Assembly (NCBI GenBank): GCA_037976565.1
Contig: CP137680.1
Coordinates: 31,207,694-31,271,693, forward strand
DNA: 64,000 nt
Direction: 5' to 3'
From: Mesocentrotus franciscanus
Taxonomy: Eukaryota > Echinodermata > Echinoidea > Camarodonta > Strongylocentrotidae
Shown here: one piece after another, positions 11,676 to 23,316 of the stretch
Numbering within the stretch: the first letter of the stretch is position 1
How the letters are laid out: every line of letters begins with the position of its first letter
The notes under the pieces: model-generated
What the model saw: only the letters and a program-made list of their open reading frames with translations
What the model was told of the DNA's origin: nothing
The model's database searches: none
Position numbers and translations under genes: made by a program

Positions 11676-11856
11676 TTAAACTGACTGCTAAGAAAGCATG
11701 TGTGTGCTTGTAAGTAAGCAACCAGGGGACCTACAGCTTTTAAGTCATCTTCGAGAGAAGATGACACATCGGGGGCACTAGCACATGGACTTGGTTTCGA
11801 ACCCGGGACCTCCCGATTACGAGACCACTGCTCTACCACTGAGCCACATGGCTCCT
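11676..11856 (-). mobile_element. tRNA-derived SINE
   Basis: On the minus strand the head reads as a tRNA-like module with A box TGGCTCAGTGG and B box GGTTCGAAACC, preceded by GGAGCCATG and followed by a non-tRNA tail that includes TTGCTTACTTACAAGC. The cloverleaf is imperfect and the sequence continues past the acceptor end, so it is a SINE and not a tRNA gene. A tail fragment of the same family lies at 58750-58870. Pol III promoter boxes look intact. Confidence 0.75.
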
Positions 11857-12067
11857 CAAATGTGAAAAAAGAAAGAAAACAGAAGATATTTTTTTAGCAT
11901 GAAACATTTAAATAGTATTCGTAAAAAAGTATATTACTAGATTATAAAAGAGATGAAATGTGCAATGATACCACATACATAATCTAGTGTAAAAATACTT
12001 TTCTGTTTGTGGAGCTCTAGTAGGGTTTGGTGATGTATAAGTGTGAAATTCTCACAGTGATATTTAA

Positions 12068-12550
12068 AGACCCTATCCTATGACAATACAACTTTTTATC
12101 AATGGAAAGCTAAATGAACATAGAATACAAATATAAAGGAATTCAAAATATTTTCCCTTTCAGTATTGCACAAAAGCGAATTAAAACCTTATTTTCTGCA
12201 CCTGTCCAAATTACAGGTCAACAGGGGTCAAATTTTCTGCAGTTACAGTGACGACATAATATGTGCACCCGATCGGCTCGCCTATATAGCTGAGGCGATG
12301 AGCCATGCTTAATTAATGCAAAGTCATTGTGAATATGCGTACTCCACATACGATGTCATCAATTCGATATCTAGTTTTTAGGTCAACAACTCCCGATTTT
12401 CAAAGCTTTAGATTTCAAGTTTTCAGAGAGCTGTTACTCGTCTGACAGGCACTAAAGTAGCATATAATTGGTATTATTGTAATCTATGGCTTGTAAGCTT
12501 TCCTTTGATATATAATTCATCTATTTTATTTTTCACTGCCGTCAGAGTCT
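12068..12550. mobile_element. TTAA-flanked MITE (AGACCCT family), intact copy
   Basis: It is flanked by TTAA at 12064-12067 and 12551-12554. The ends are AGACCCT and AGAGTCT. The interior closely matches 47611-48961, which carries a further insertion, so this copy serves as the empty-site reference. A segment at 12200-12330 with GCTGAGGCGATGAGCC is shared by both. No transposase. Confidence 0.8.
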
Positions 12551-12554
12551 TTAA

Positions 12555-14932
12555 GTATTCTATTGTATTTTACCAGAGCTCTTTTTCAATTTACTAGAAC
12601 TAAATTGTGTATTTTTGTCACTACCACATACTGTGATATTTTATTGATTTGTTAAATGAGCTCTCAGTATTCAATGAGAAGATATAAAGGTTTTTGTTCC
12701 TGTGAGAGGGCAATGATTGCCATGACAGCATTCATTTTTCTCACGTAAACAATTATTGGTTTGCTCATAAGATGCTTTTTAAAGTGCAATTTTCTTTTAC
12801 AAGTTCTTGCCTTAGTTATAACTGCCACTCATATTGTTTCCTTTGTGTGTTTTTTACTAATCGCATCTCATTCATTGAATATTATGTTCATCCTGAAGAA
12901 GCTATTCCCTTGAAATAACTTGGACCAAAATGGTTAATCAGTAACGAGAAACTGTCATCCTTCTGGTAATGTAAGGCTTTGGTGTGTTTTAATCTTTATC
13001 ATCTATGTATTGGGGTTCGGGGGTTCATTCCTTGTTTTGTTTTAACATAAAACTGAATAATTTATTAACAGAATCTTTTTTTACATTCCTTTTCTAAAAG
13101 AATGAAACCAATCATTTCGCAATTCCTTCATCTATTATGACATACTCAGTATATTCCATTATGGCATATATATATGGTGTTTAATATTTAGTTCCTGAAA
13201 AAGGTTTTCATGTTAATGTGTTCTTGAAGTGTTTATCCTGCGTGGGGTATTTCTTCCATGGAGTAAAGTTGACTCGCTTTTATCAAATCTAAATTTGATC
13301 CTTTACCTTGGTACACAGCATATGCACAAATGTCTCATTTAAATTCTTGTGTATTTTATCATATTTAGGAAGAACATGTATTGTTTGAATGCTGTTAATA
13401 TAACTTAATAATCTCATCTCTCCTGGATGATATCTTAGTAGGAGGTGCATTTGTTTTTTACTGGTTTTTTTATTTGTTGTTGTTGTAAATGTCCTTTGGT
13501 ATAGGAAACAAACATCTTAGCAATGTATCTTACATACTTTGATGACATGTTTATAGAGGATAAAGTTGAGATATATTTTCCAGCTGATTTCTGCATTCTT
13601 TGCAGTACAAGCAGTAGATTTGCAGACGAGTTGCAGTCAAGTCTTGCAGTATTGCTCAGTCCTCATGATAGCTCTTACATGGTGTACATGTAACTTCAAG
13701 TACATGTATTAGGAATTCAGGTCAAAATCTCCAGCTAGTCACAACAGTGTATAAATTAGCAGAATTTTAGTTTCTGTTTGTGATGTTATATAGTATATCC
13801 TGAATATATTGAGATTCATTGTAAGCAAATATATTTTATGTGTACATGTATGTCTTATTGCCTTTTGTTCAACTATTTTTAAGTGAGGCTTATATACTGG
13901 TTGAGGGTTCATTTGTGATGGATATTTCAGGACAGACGGAGCCAGTATCTGGAGTTCAACTGATGTGAGTTTATGTAGAATGTTTGAGACACCATACACT
14001 TATACTATGCAATTAATGGGTGTCATGTCATCAAGTCTTAAGTTTCTATTTAGAACAGATATTTGTAGTTTTCTGTAGCAGAAACTAGCCAGTAGATTTT
14101 GGTAGACAGGTCAATGAGTTGTATAATATTGCAGTGGATGTAAGGAAAATAAACCTAGTCTGTATTCATTTGTGATATGAAGTGTTTATAAAATTATAAT
14201 AGAATTATAACATGTAACTACCCATACTAAATTGTCGTCAATGAATATGTAACATTTTACACTTGGCTGTATCAGTAACTGTACCCTAACCATTCAAGCT
14301 AAAATGCACAAGATTTTCTCTCTCTTTTCTCCCTTCAAATTGGCAACACTAATCAATTTTTTTAAATGTAACACTATGGTTTTCAGGAATATTAATGTAT
14401 AACATCTTGGTATTGTTCAACTGGATAGCATTACAGTGGTTGATGCAATGTAAACACAGTGTATTAATCTGAAAATAATTGAAAATTGGGTTTTATTCTT
14501 GTTCATACTGATTAACAAGTTTGGAATTTAAAACTGTTTTCTTGTTTCCCCTCAATAATGAGGCATGTGATTCAGATGAATTAGTCTTAAATGTGGGATA
14601 GCTCGATAACATTAAACCATATCCTGTAATATAACAATTGCCTTATCAGGTAGTCACACAAAAGATTTGTCTATGTGTGTGTACCTGAAGAGGGGGTCTC
14701 GTCCCAATACCCTCTTGTCTGGTTCATCTCATCCATTTGGAACCAGAAAGACTTTAACTCTGGTTATAACACCCTTCTGGCTCCAAACAGATGATTGGTT
14801 TATTGCTCACTGTAATGTTAAAAGTTCAGGACATCTAGTGTTTCAATTCTTAGGGATGGATACCCCAATATTATTATTTCCCGAGCCAAGATTTAAGACA
14901 ACTTGAATGGGCAAAAGAAGACTAGTGAAACC
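12555..14932. other. Non-coding AT-rich DNA
   Basis: No domain, exon set or recognised repeat was found. Scattered ACATGTA palindromes occur. The 79-codon open frame at 14667-14906 lacks features that would make it a gene. Confidence 0.45.
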
Positions 14933-15089
14933 TGTCTATAAAGGCCACCAAGGGAAACTGGAAAACTGGCTACTGTAGACAGGTGGCCTTTCTAGACAGG
15001 TTCAACAACACACATTTCTTCCTAGTGGGAACCAATACAGGTTCACGACCACTATATACAGGTCATCTTTATAGAGAGGTTTGACTGTA
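14933..15089. mobile_element. MITE with CAGTCAAACCTG-type ends, divergent copy 2
   Basis: Left end TAGTGAAACCTGTCTATA and right end GAGGTTTGACTGTA, with internal CTGTAGACAGGTGGCC. It is the same family as 2760-2938 and 63629-63786, with more substitutions, so it is older. Confidence 0.7.
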
Positions 15090-17617
15090 ATTGGATTTCC
15101 TGATTAATTACCTTGTTTATTCAGATTAGATGACCAGAAATGTACACACGTTTACCACAACCAGTATGTATTTACTTTCACTATGCTTTATTTAGCTTCC
15201 TTTGTTGTATCTTTGAGTGGTCACATCTTCTTTTATTCAGTATCTGTTACTTCCACATGCACCAAAGAAGCATTCTTTGATGATTTAACTATTATTGTCT
15301 ATGCAATATATTTTGAAAAATGTTCATTAGCTTGAGTAGTGAAGAAATAACAGTGTTTTGTAAAATTAGATTGTAAGTATTTGAAGTTCATTTGTAGAGA
15401 GTTTTGTGCTAGTCAATAGTGTTGACTGACGTAGATCTCATTCCTACTTGTGTAATGAGTAGCATGAGTAAGATCATCCTTAGAGTTGTAATGTAACCTA
15501 GGAGTATTCCTTCTGTTCAGAGTATGGTAGAAAGATATGAAACGTCTTGTTATTTGTAAAAATATGAAAATGTGTTTTTACTTTCAGCAGCATCTGAAAG
15601 AACTACTCATTGGATAAGTGTAAATGCATGTGTGCTTGTATTTTCTGTAGGTTCATTTTTACACTACGATACAGCTCCTTTTCTGTAGGAATCTTTGTGT
15701 ATTCTAATGTGTGAATCATTCAAAAATTTATTATGACTGTGTCCAAACAGTTACATGTAAATTTTAGTCGTACAGGAGTGTTGAATAATCTAAATATCAC
15801 TTTGTTGGTGTGTTTTTCTTCTCTATCTGCCTTATATTAATACCATTGTACCCCTGTGGTATGTTCATGCACCAGTTTATGAAAGAAAAGGTTATGCAGC
15901 AACAGTTCTTGAGTCATTTATCACATTGTTATTCCTGTGTTGTAGCAGTAATGGAAGCTGAGGAATGAAAAGAACATTTAGAGACCTTATAGGGCATAAT
16001 GTTCTCTTTACTTGGTATGGTAGAGGTGTAATGATTTTCTGGGGTGCGCACATCACCACTCACAACCCCCCATCTCTTGGTTATGGGCCTGGCCTGTGTG
16101 ATACACATCACTGTTTCATGAAATTATGCGAAGCTTTAAAATTCTATAACTTTCTTATTTTCATCTGATTTTTATGAAACTTTTGCTGCTTTGTTTGCTT
16201 AATTTTTTTCCATTTATTCAATTCAATTTTCAAACAGGTTGGACTTGCCCTTTAATGTTAATAAAACTACATGTGCGTATGGCATAAGCTTATTCATGAG
16301 ACTTAGTATTGTGATTGCGATTCATTCAAATATCAAAGGAATTTCTTGATATGTAATTGGAGATGGTATAAAATAACCTAGGGTTGCAAAAAGATACTAT
16401 TTCAAAGTTGTGATGTCTATTTGCCGGCATGTCTATTTGCTGGCATGAATTCTTCACAGGAATATATCATAATTGTAAGAAATAACTCTACTCTTCCCTG
16501 TATGCTAGTGCTATATATATATCTTTTGTTATTTTTATAAGTTTGAGGTAGTTCTGTCCAGCATATGCCTGTCAATGTGGCTTACATATTTAGAGGGTTG
16601 TAATGTAATTCCTTTCCAATTATATATATACTCCTCCTATACTTGCAACATAACTATAATTCCATTTATGTCTGTGTGATTTATCCTTCAAAGGGATATA
16701 TTTCTTATACTACCCAAGTCACCTGTCTGTCATGATGTCAGTCATTGTGAGTGATAGGCAGTATAGGCAAGGGATTTCCCCTCTATATTCATCCCTGTTA
16801 TTGTGAATTACATGTTCATGTCATATGTTTCACTTTAGTGAAATAAAAAGAAGCAATTTGTGAAGCAATCCTGGAGGAAAGGGAGCAAAGAGAAAGAAAA
16901 CCAGGGTTATATATTTTGTCATCTCTTCAATATTTTCAAGGAATGAAAAAAGGAGAAAGGAAAACAAATTGTGATTATCTATTCAAGACACATCTCTTAA
17001 ATATTATACATGTGTGATACAAGTTTGCTGGATTAGCTTATTAAGTAAATACCGATGATTATGAAAGAGATGTTTTGAAATCTTTGCAAAAGAAGAGAGC
17101 CTAGAAGAGATTGAAATCTGCTTTGAATACTTGTAGAGGGCTTCGAAAGGAGATTATATATCCAAAATACTACCAGATACCACAACATATTGTAATTAGA
17201 TGCTGATATTCTTTGTTACATTATTCTTGCCACAGTAAAAGTAGGCCTTTTCTGAAGTAAATGTGCTTTACTTTTGTGCAATTAATACCAATTCTTTTGA
17301 ACTTTACCCTTAGTTCAGTGAGATTAAGAGTAATGTAAATTATTGTTTATGTGCAAGGTGCTATTTTGTTAAATTAAGTTCAATATTATGTTTGCTTTGT
17401 ACCTTTATATTTGTTTCTCAAATTCAATAAGTGAATATGTTCTGACTCTAAAAAGTAGGTGTAATTACGTATTATATGATTGAATGTGTATTATACAACA
17501 AACATGAAAAATTGTGAATTATGTAATTGTAAATGAAGAAAGAAATCAAATACATATAGCTGAAGATTGTAACATATTGTGTACAACATGGCTTCATCAT
17601 TGTGTCATAAGTTTATA
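15090..17617. other. Non-coding AT-rich DNA
   Basis: No gene or repeat family could be recognised over 2.5 kb. Open frames near 15929-16168 are short and overlap on both strands, as expected by chance. Confidence 0.45.
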
Positions 17618-17804
17618 ACATTGTGTGTGTGTAATTGTGTTTTTACAGACGTGTATCAATCAGATATGATTATTTACGTCTGGGTACCGACCTTTAACGT
17701 CACCATCCGAAAGATGTGACTCAGTTTCGAACCTGCGTCCTCGGCTGAATCAGTTTGTAACTTTCATTGTTAGCTGGATTACAGGCGCACGCCACAACGC
17801 CCCG
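17618..17804 (-). mobile_element. 7SL-like SINE, copy 1
   Basis: On the minus strand it starts CGGGGCGTTGTGGCGTGCGC, continues CTGTAATCCAGCTA, then GATTCAGCCGAGG and a B-box GGTTCGAAACT, and ends in an ACAC-rich tail. It is nearly identical to 29303-29485, including the tail, so the two are copies of one SINE. The first 35 bases resemble the 5' domain of 7SL RNA and Alu (GGTGGCGCGTGCCTGTA.TCCCAGCTA). The 7SL link is inference. Confidence 0.75.
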
Positions 17805-19289
17805 TTTTTATATCATTCATTTGTATTCTGTGCATTTAAAAGAGAAGGTGCAAATTTTGACCATATTCCTCAAGTTTGAAATCATCAAAAATGAAAGTGG
17901 GTTTGAATAAACTTTTCTCCTCCAAGATATTGCCAGTGGTTAGAAATAATTTGGACAGCTATCACTATTTAGACATTAGTAGCATCTTTAATTTTGGTAT
18001 ACCTTGCTATAAGGACATTTCATTGATGACAATTTTTAGGAGATATAGAGCAGGAGCCAGAAGGGGTTGGCAGAGCGAAAAAAGTAATTATATTTTATGC
18101 ACACAGCAATGATCCATGAACAAAAAGTGTATCGGGAAAGAAAGGTTTGAAGTGGTCACTTAGGGAGGCCAGGAGGCCCCAAAACCCTGTGGGGGCCCAA
18201 AATTGAGGTAGATTGATCAGCGGAAAAAGTGACAGAACCAAATCTGGTTCAGCACAACCTCGTATACCGTGAATGGGCTCTGCCAGACATTTTAAGTCAT
18301 GGGGGTGCCTGCCAGATTCCCCTTTTTAATGCAAAAAAAGGGAGCTAGTTTAGCGGAGAAAACTTACTGGATTGAACCTGATGGAAAAAGTATGAGCATA
18401 ACTCTCTTTATAATAAATGACCACTGACAGCCATTTTAAGTGGTGAGTATTGCCTGAAAATGTGTTTATAGCTTTTACTGCCGTTGAAAACATTGAATTG
18501 AACACTTTATTTATTTAATTTGGATACTTGGTTGCAAATGTATAGGGAAAATATGAATTTTAATTTCTTTATGACAAACACTTGTTTGCAAATTGGGTAC
18601 ACAATTTGGGTTCACAATTTGGACATAAAATGGTGTCCCCCCATGTTTATAGTAACATTAAGAACATAATTGGGGGTATTTGAATTGTTTCAGTTGGGTA
18701 AAATTATGAAGAATATGAATTTCTTTTCATGGCCAATGTTATTTTGCATAATATTATAGGACTATGATTAGAATTATTCTATTTGAATAATACATGTATT
18801 TCTATTTGAATAGTTTCCTGCTAGCCCTTTAGAAAAAAAATCTGTTGGTTTCTAATCGTCTATTAGAATTTTGCTCTGTTGGTTTCCTAATGGTCCAACA
18901 GAAATGTAGACTAATATATTCTAATATTAATATTTAATGGTCCAACAAATTATCTAATGGTACAATACTGAACCGCTTTCGATCCCTATATATTGAAACC
19001 ATTAGGCGATTGGTTATCAGCAGATTTATCACTGATTTTTGTCATTTGTCATTGAAAAAAAGGCTTTGTGAAATGGGCCCCTGATGTACAAAGATTAAGA
19101 GTCGAGAACAGTACAATGAATCGTCTTCTCTCTCGAAGAATTTAATGAAACGTCAAAGCTTCTGCGCTTTGCGCGGGAGGGGGAAACTCCCCCTCCACCC
19201 CTATAGGGAGCGTGCTCACTACCGCCTCCCCTAAAATTAAATCCTTGCTACGCGCCTGCTTGGAGGTATACTTATTAATGAGGCCTCTT
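17805..19289. other. Non-coding DNA with possible repeat remnants
   Basis: No gene seen. Repeated ATGGTCCAACA motifs at 18880-18950 and a CGAAGAATTT..ACGTCAAAG GC-rich patch at 19130-19260 (ending CTTGCTACGCGCCTGCTTGG) look repeat-derived but could not be assigned. Confidence 0.35.
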
Positions 19290-22015
19290 ATTTTTGTAAA
19301 TTTAATTTGAAGCGACCTGTTCTATGGATATATAAGTAAGATGGCATATTGAGCCTTCTGTGAAAACTTGAAAAGCATTCTTTTTGTTTCTTCTATTGTG
19401 TTTGTGTCTAGATCTGAGAAAAGCATTGCTCGTTCAATGATATACTTATTACAATGAAATATAAAATGTTCTTCTGTTTCAGTGATGTTACAATAGTCAC
19501 AATTTCCTGTTTCACATAAACCCACTTTAGCCTTTAGCCTGTTGTTGGTTCAGTTGAAGAACACCCATTCTCAATCTATGTAATATTACTTCACTGTATC
19601 TGTTTACCTTGATTGATATACATGTACATGAATGATTCTCAAATCGTTTTAGAGGTGACTGTATCGTTTTCCATCTTTCTTCCCAAATTTCTCGTACTTT
19701 TTTTCCCTACTAGTCCACAGTGAGATGGTATCCATTCTAGCGTTATGTTTATACCTATATAATGAAGATGTGTTATTTTTATCAGTATTTCTACTACAAA
19801 ATTTTCTTTTATCTGAGATTCTATTGCATTTATTGTACCCGGAGAATCTGAAAAATAACAATACTAACATAAATATTCAAGTTTTCAATCCAATCTAAGG
19901 CCATAATAATGGCCGCCTGTGCCCTGTTCTGCCCTGTATGACGATGTGCCATTGTGTATTTTTTCTGTTCATGAATTTTCATCGCTGGAACGTAGAAGCC
20001 TGCTGCCACATTGCCTCTCTTGGGATCTTTAGATCCGTCTGTTTTATACCTATAATGTTTATTACTTCTAGAGATTTGGCTTTTTGATAGTGTGGGTTGT
20101 CATTCTTGCTGATTAAAGTAGGTAATTCAGTGGATATGGTGGGTGGTATGTAATGCCATGGTGGAAATGGTATTGGTTTATTTTCTTCAACCTCATCCGA
20201 TTCTTGAACCATTTTCTCATCTAGAATCCTAAAACCAAAGGGCTTATTTCCTTTCTTTTTAAAAAGATATTCATAGTGCCAACAGATGATTGTACATGTT
20301 TGGACTGGGTGTTGGCCGGGGAGTAGATTTCACTTTAAAATAGTATCTATTCGTCAGCATTTTTCTCCTTATGTCTAGTGGTTCTTTTCCTGTTTCTTTA
20401 AGCAATATTTGTAATGAAGTTCCAATATTGCCACCAGTTATAATTTTTAAAGCCTGATATTGTATCGAATTCAACGTATTCTTTACTAAGTTTGAAGCCG
20501 AATCATAATCCAAAGGATCATAATATGCTTCCCATCCGTAGTCAAACAGTGAACGTATTAAAGCTTAATAGACAATAAGCATAGAGTGGGAGTCATTTCC
20601 CCATGATTATACCAGTTATTTTCTTCAAAATATTCAATTTAATTTACGTCTTTCTATCTTTCTATCAAACATTAAGCCTAGGAATTTGTGCTCCTGTATA
20701 CAGAAGATATAAGGGTACTCCTTCAAGTTTCAGTTCACATCTTTTATTACTATTTGTAAATAGAAGCGAAACTGTTTTTTCATGAGATATTGAAATTCCC
20801 CAGTATTTAAACCATTCATTTAACCAACCGATATTAAGTTTGTACTTTGTTTTGAACAAACTTTTCATTTTTTCCAGATTCCCATAATATAGCACAGTCA
20901 TCTGCAAATAATGAGATATTCACTTCCTTTTCCAATGGTATATCATGCATCATAATGTTGAATAAAATTGGACTAAGGGCACTTCCTTGTGGTAATCCAT
21001 TGACTAGGTATATGTTTTAGATAGTGTCTACCCATTCCTCACCTGGAAGGTTCTTTTCTGTTATAAGTTCTTAATAAATGTAAACATATTTCCTTTTACT
21101 CCTAGTTTGTGTAATTTATAAAATAAACTATTGTACCACAACTTATCATATATGCCTTAGTTACATCCAAAAAGCAAACTAGAGTATGTTCATGATTCCC
21201 TATAACTGAGCAGCTTTGCTGGATACTATTTTCAAGTATTATCTGCATGTAGAGCTTCTTCCTTTTCTGAATCCGTTCTGTATGCTCGGAATAATACTTT
21301 TATTTTCTAAATACCAATCTAGTCTTCTATAAATCATATTTTCCAATATCTTTATACAGATTGGAGTTAATGTTATTGGTCTATACGATGATGGTTTTTG
21401 TGGATCTTTTCCTGATTTTAGTATCGGAATCAAGATTCCATGTTTACACGGTTGGGGGATGTTTCCACTTTCCCAAATTTTATTCATAATTTTTAACATT
21501 TTATTTTTAATCTGTACTGGTAACTTCTTGTAGATTTCATAGCCAATTTTATCTTTTCCTGGTGCTGTATCTTTTTGATTTTTCAGGACTTGATTGAATT
21601 CTTGCATAGTAAATTTTTGATTCAAAGATTGATTTTTACATTGTTCCTGATCATCATTTACATTTTCTTGTAAATATTCTTTAACTATATTTTCGGCTTG
21701 CGTGATTAGCCATAACATCTACTACCTCTTGAGTATTTACTATTTCTTTATCTTCATATATTATCGATTTAATATTTTTACTTTTATTATATATTTTACG
21801 TATCAGTATTCCAAATGTCTGTCATTGATGTGAAACGAGTCATTTCCTTACAATAGGTGATCCAATAGTCTCGTTAAATTAATTTGGCTTGTCTTTTGAT
21901 CTTTTGTGCTTCTGCTTTCTCTTTCAGGTAAACTTCTACATATTCTCCAGTTTTGTTTTCTCTGCTAAATATCTAAAGTGATTTATTTTAATTTCTTTCT
22001 TTTATACTTTGTGAA
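19290..22015 (-). mobile_element. RNase H-bearing LINE, RT to C-terminus (minus strand, broken)
   Basis: Reading leftwards, the frames give a pre-RT segment, then RT with APGKDKIGYEIYKKLP and SYRPITLT (21239-21718), GLPQGSALSPILFNIMM and an intact FADD catalytic motif near 20900, a thumb region with IQYQALKIITGG (20271-20513), an RNase H start TDGSKDPKRGNVAAGFYVP near 20030-19975, and a C-terminal zinc-finger CDYC..TE.EEHFIFHC (19322-19525). Order RT, RNase H, CCHC-like finger fits the I-type LINE group. Several stops and frameshifts make it inactive. Its endonuclease end lies at 27461-27850, separated by inserted DNA. Confidence 0.85.
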
Positions 22016-22740
22016 CATTACTTGTTCCACCATAGTCCGGTAGAAGTTTTTCATACCGGGAAAAGTTTTTAAGTATAAGGTTTTTTTGTTGATTTGTGTT
22101 CTAGATGGGTATTGAAGTAAAGTCAGCTTGGTTGCCAGCTCGGCCTAATAGCCTAATTAGCATAATAATCGAATTAGCATATATGTACAATATGTAATAA
22201 TGTTGCTAATCATAATCCTGGAAGCCTGAAAACATGGATAATATGACTTTTCTAGGATTTTCCATGACGAGGAATTAATTTATGACACCACTTTTTATTT
22301 TTAAGTAATGCAATTGTCTTAAATAGCATAATTAGCATAATGAGCTAATTAGCATAATTATGTACAATATATGGACTTCATTGTCTTTGTTTATCTTTTA
22401 AGCCTTAAAATGGTGCAATGCAACATTGTAAATTACCTTTTGAAAGACTACACATCAATTCATGAGAAGGTATTCCATGTAGATGTAGTATAATTAGCCT
22501 AATTAGCATACTCATCTAATTAGCATATATGTGCAATATGTAATAATGTTGCTAATCGTAATCCATGAAGCCTGAAAACATGGATATAATATGACTTTTC
22601 CAGAGTTTTCCATGACAAGGGATTCATTTATGACACCACTTTTTATTTTTAAGTAATGCAATCGACTTCATATGTAATTATTGTACTAATAAGCCTAATT
22701 AGCATATCCGTAGAATATCAGTTATTTGAAACTCCATTGG
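22016..22740. repeat. Left arm of a 5-kb inverted-repeat block
   Basis: The arm is built of about two tandem units, each with CTAATTAGCATA motifs and CCTGAAAACATGGATA. The reverse complement forms the arm at 26376-27285. Outer ends correspond as TTGTTCC..TAGTCCGGTAGA here and TCTACTGGACTA..GGAACA on the right. The GGTATTGAAGTAAAGTCAGC segment near 22111 pairs with its complement near 27165. No coding content. Confidence 0.8.
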
Positions 22741-22899
22741 GCTTCACGAATTGTACGTCCCATATGTGGTGGTGATCTTGGGCGCAAGGCAATGTTGTCG
22801 AACCTCATGAAATGTCTAGGAAATGATGGGGTCATCATATACGCATTGATGGTTGTGCTTCAGTCATTGGATTTAGAGAGACTGTCAGAAACACACTGA
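22741..22899. other. Junction sequence
   Basis: Short stretch between the inverted-repeat arm and the LINE remnant. Nothing recognised. Confidence 0.4.
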
Positions 22900-23290
22900 A
22901 GATGGTTAAAGCAGATGATAGTGATGGAATTGATGATGTGGTGAGACAGGTACGTACAGATCGAGGCCATGGATGTCGAATACAACAGTGCAAACTATGA
23001 TCTGTCTTTGTTTACCAAAGCCAGAACCATTGAGAGTACAAGCCCGACGTTGCTCAAACTTTTGGCTGAATTGGTAGAAAAGGTGAGACGTTGATGCTCT
23101 CTTCTCTTCTGGAGAGAGGTCCATCCAAGTTGACTCAGCATGTCAAAGATGCTAGATGTATGATGATAGCGGTTGAGAATGATGCGTTTGAGGGTCTTAG
23201 TATTGGTAGATTTACTCAGTATAATATAGAGTCGGCAGACTGGTTTGTTATGGTAGACATGTTGTTTATTCAACTACGACGGATACCGGA
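22900..23290 (-). pseudogene. LINE reverse transcriptase C-terminal remnant
   Basis: On the minus strand it contains RYHHTSSIFDMLSQLGWTSL followed by QKRREHQRLTF, the conserved post-RT thumb signature of CR1/Jockey-like LINEs (R.Y..TSSVT.ML..LGW..L..RR...RL). A frameshift follows the RLTF motif. It is an isolated tail with no upstream RT. It lies just beyond the putative LTR start of the Ty3 fragment, so that LTR must be short or truncated. Confidence 0.65.
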
Positions 23291-23316
23291 TATTCGGATA
23301 TCGCGTATATCGTAAC

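Noticed and set aside
11780..11856. Possible tRNA gene on the minus strand
   Set aside because: A and B boxes are present but the stems are imperfect and the sequence continues into a SINE tail seen again at 58750.
14667..14906. 79-codon frame
   Set aside because: No domain, no splice or promoter context, typical of chance in this composition.
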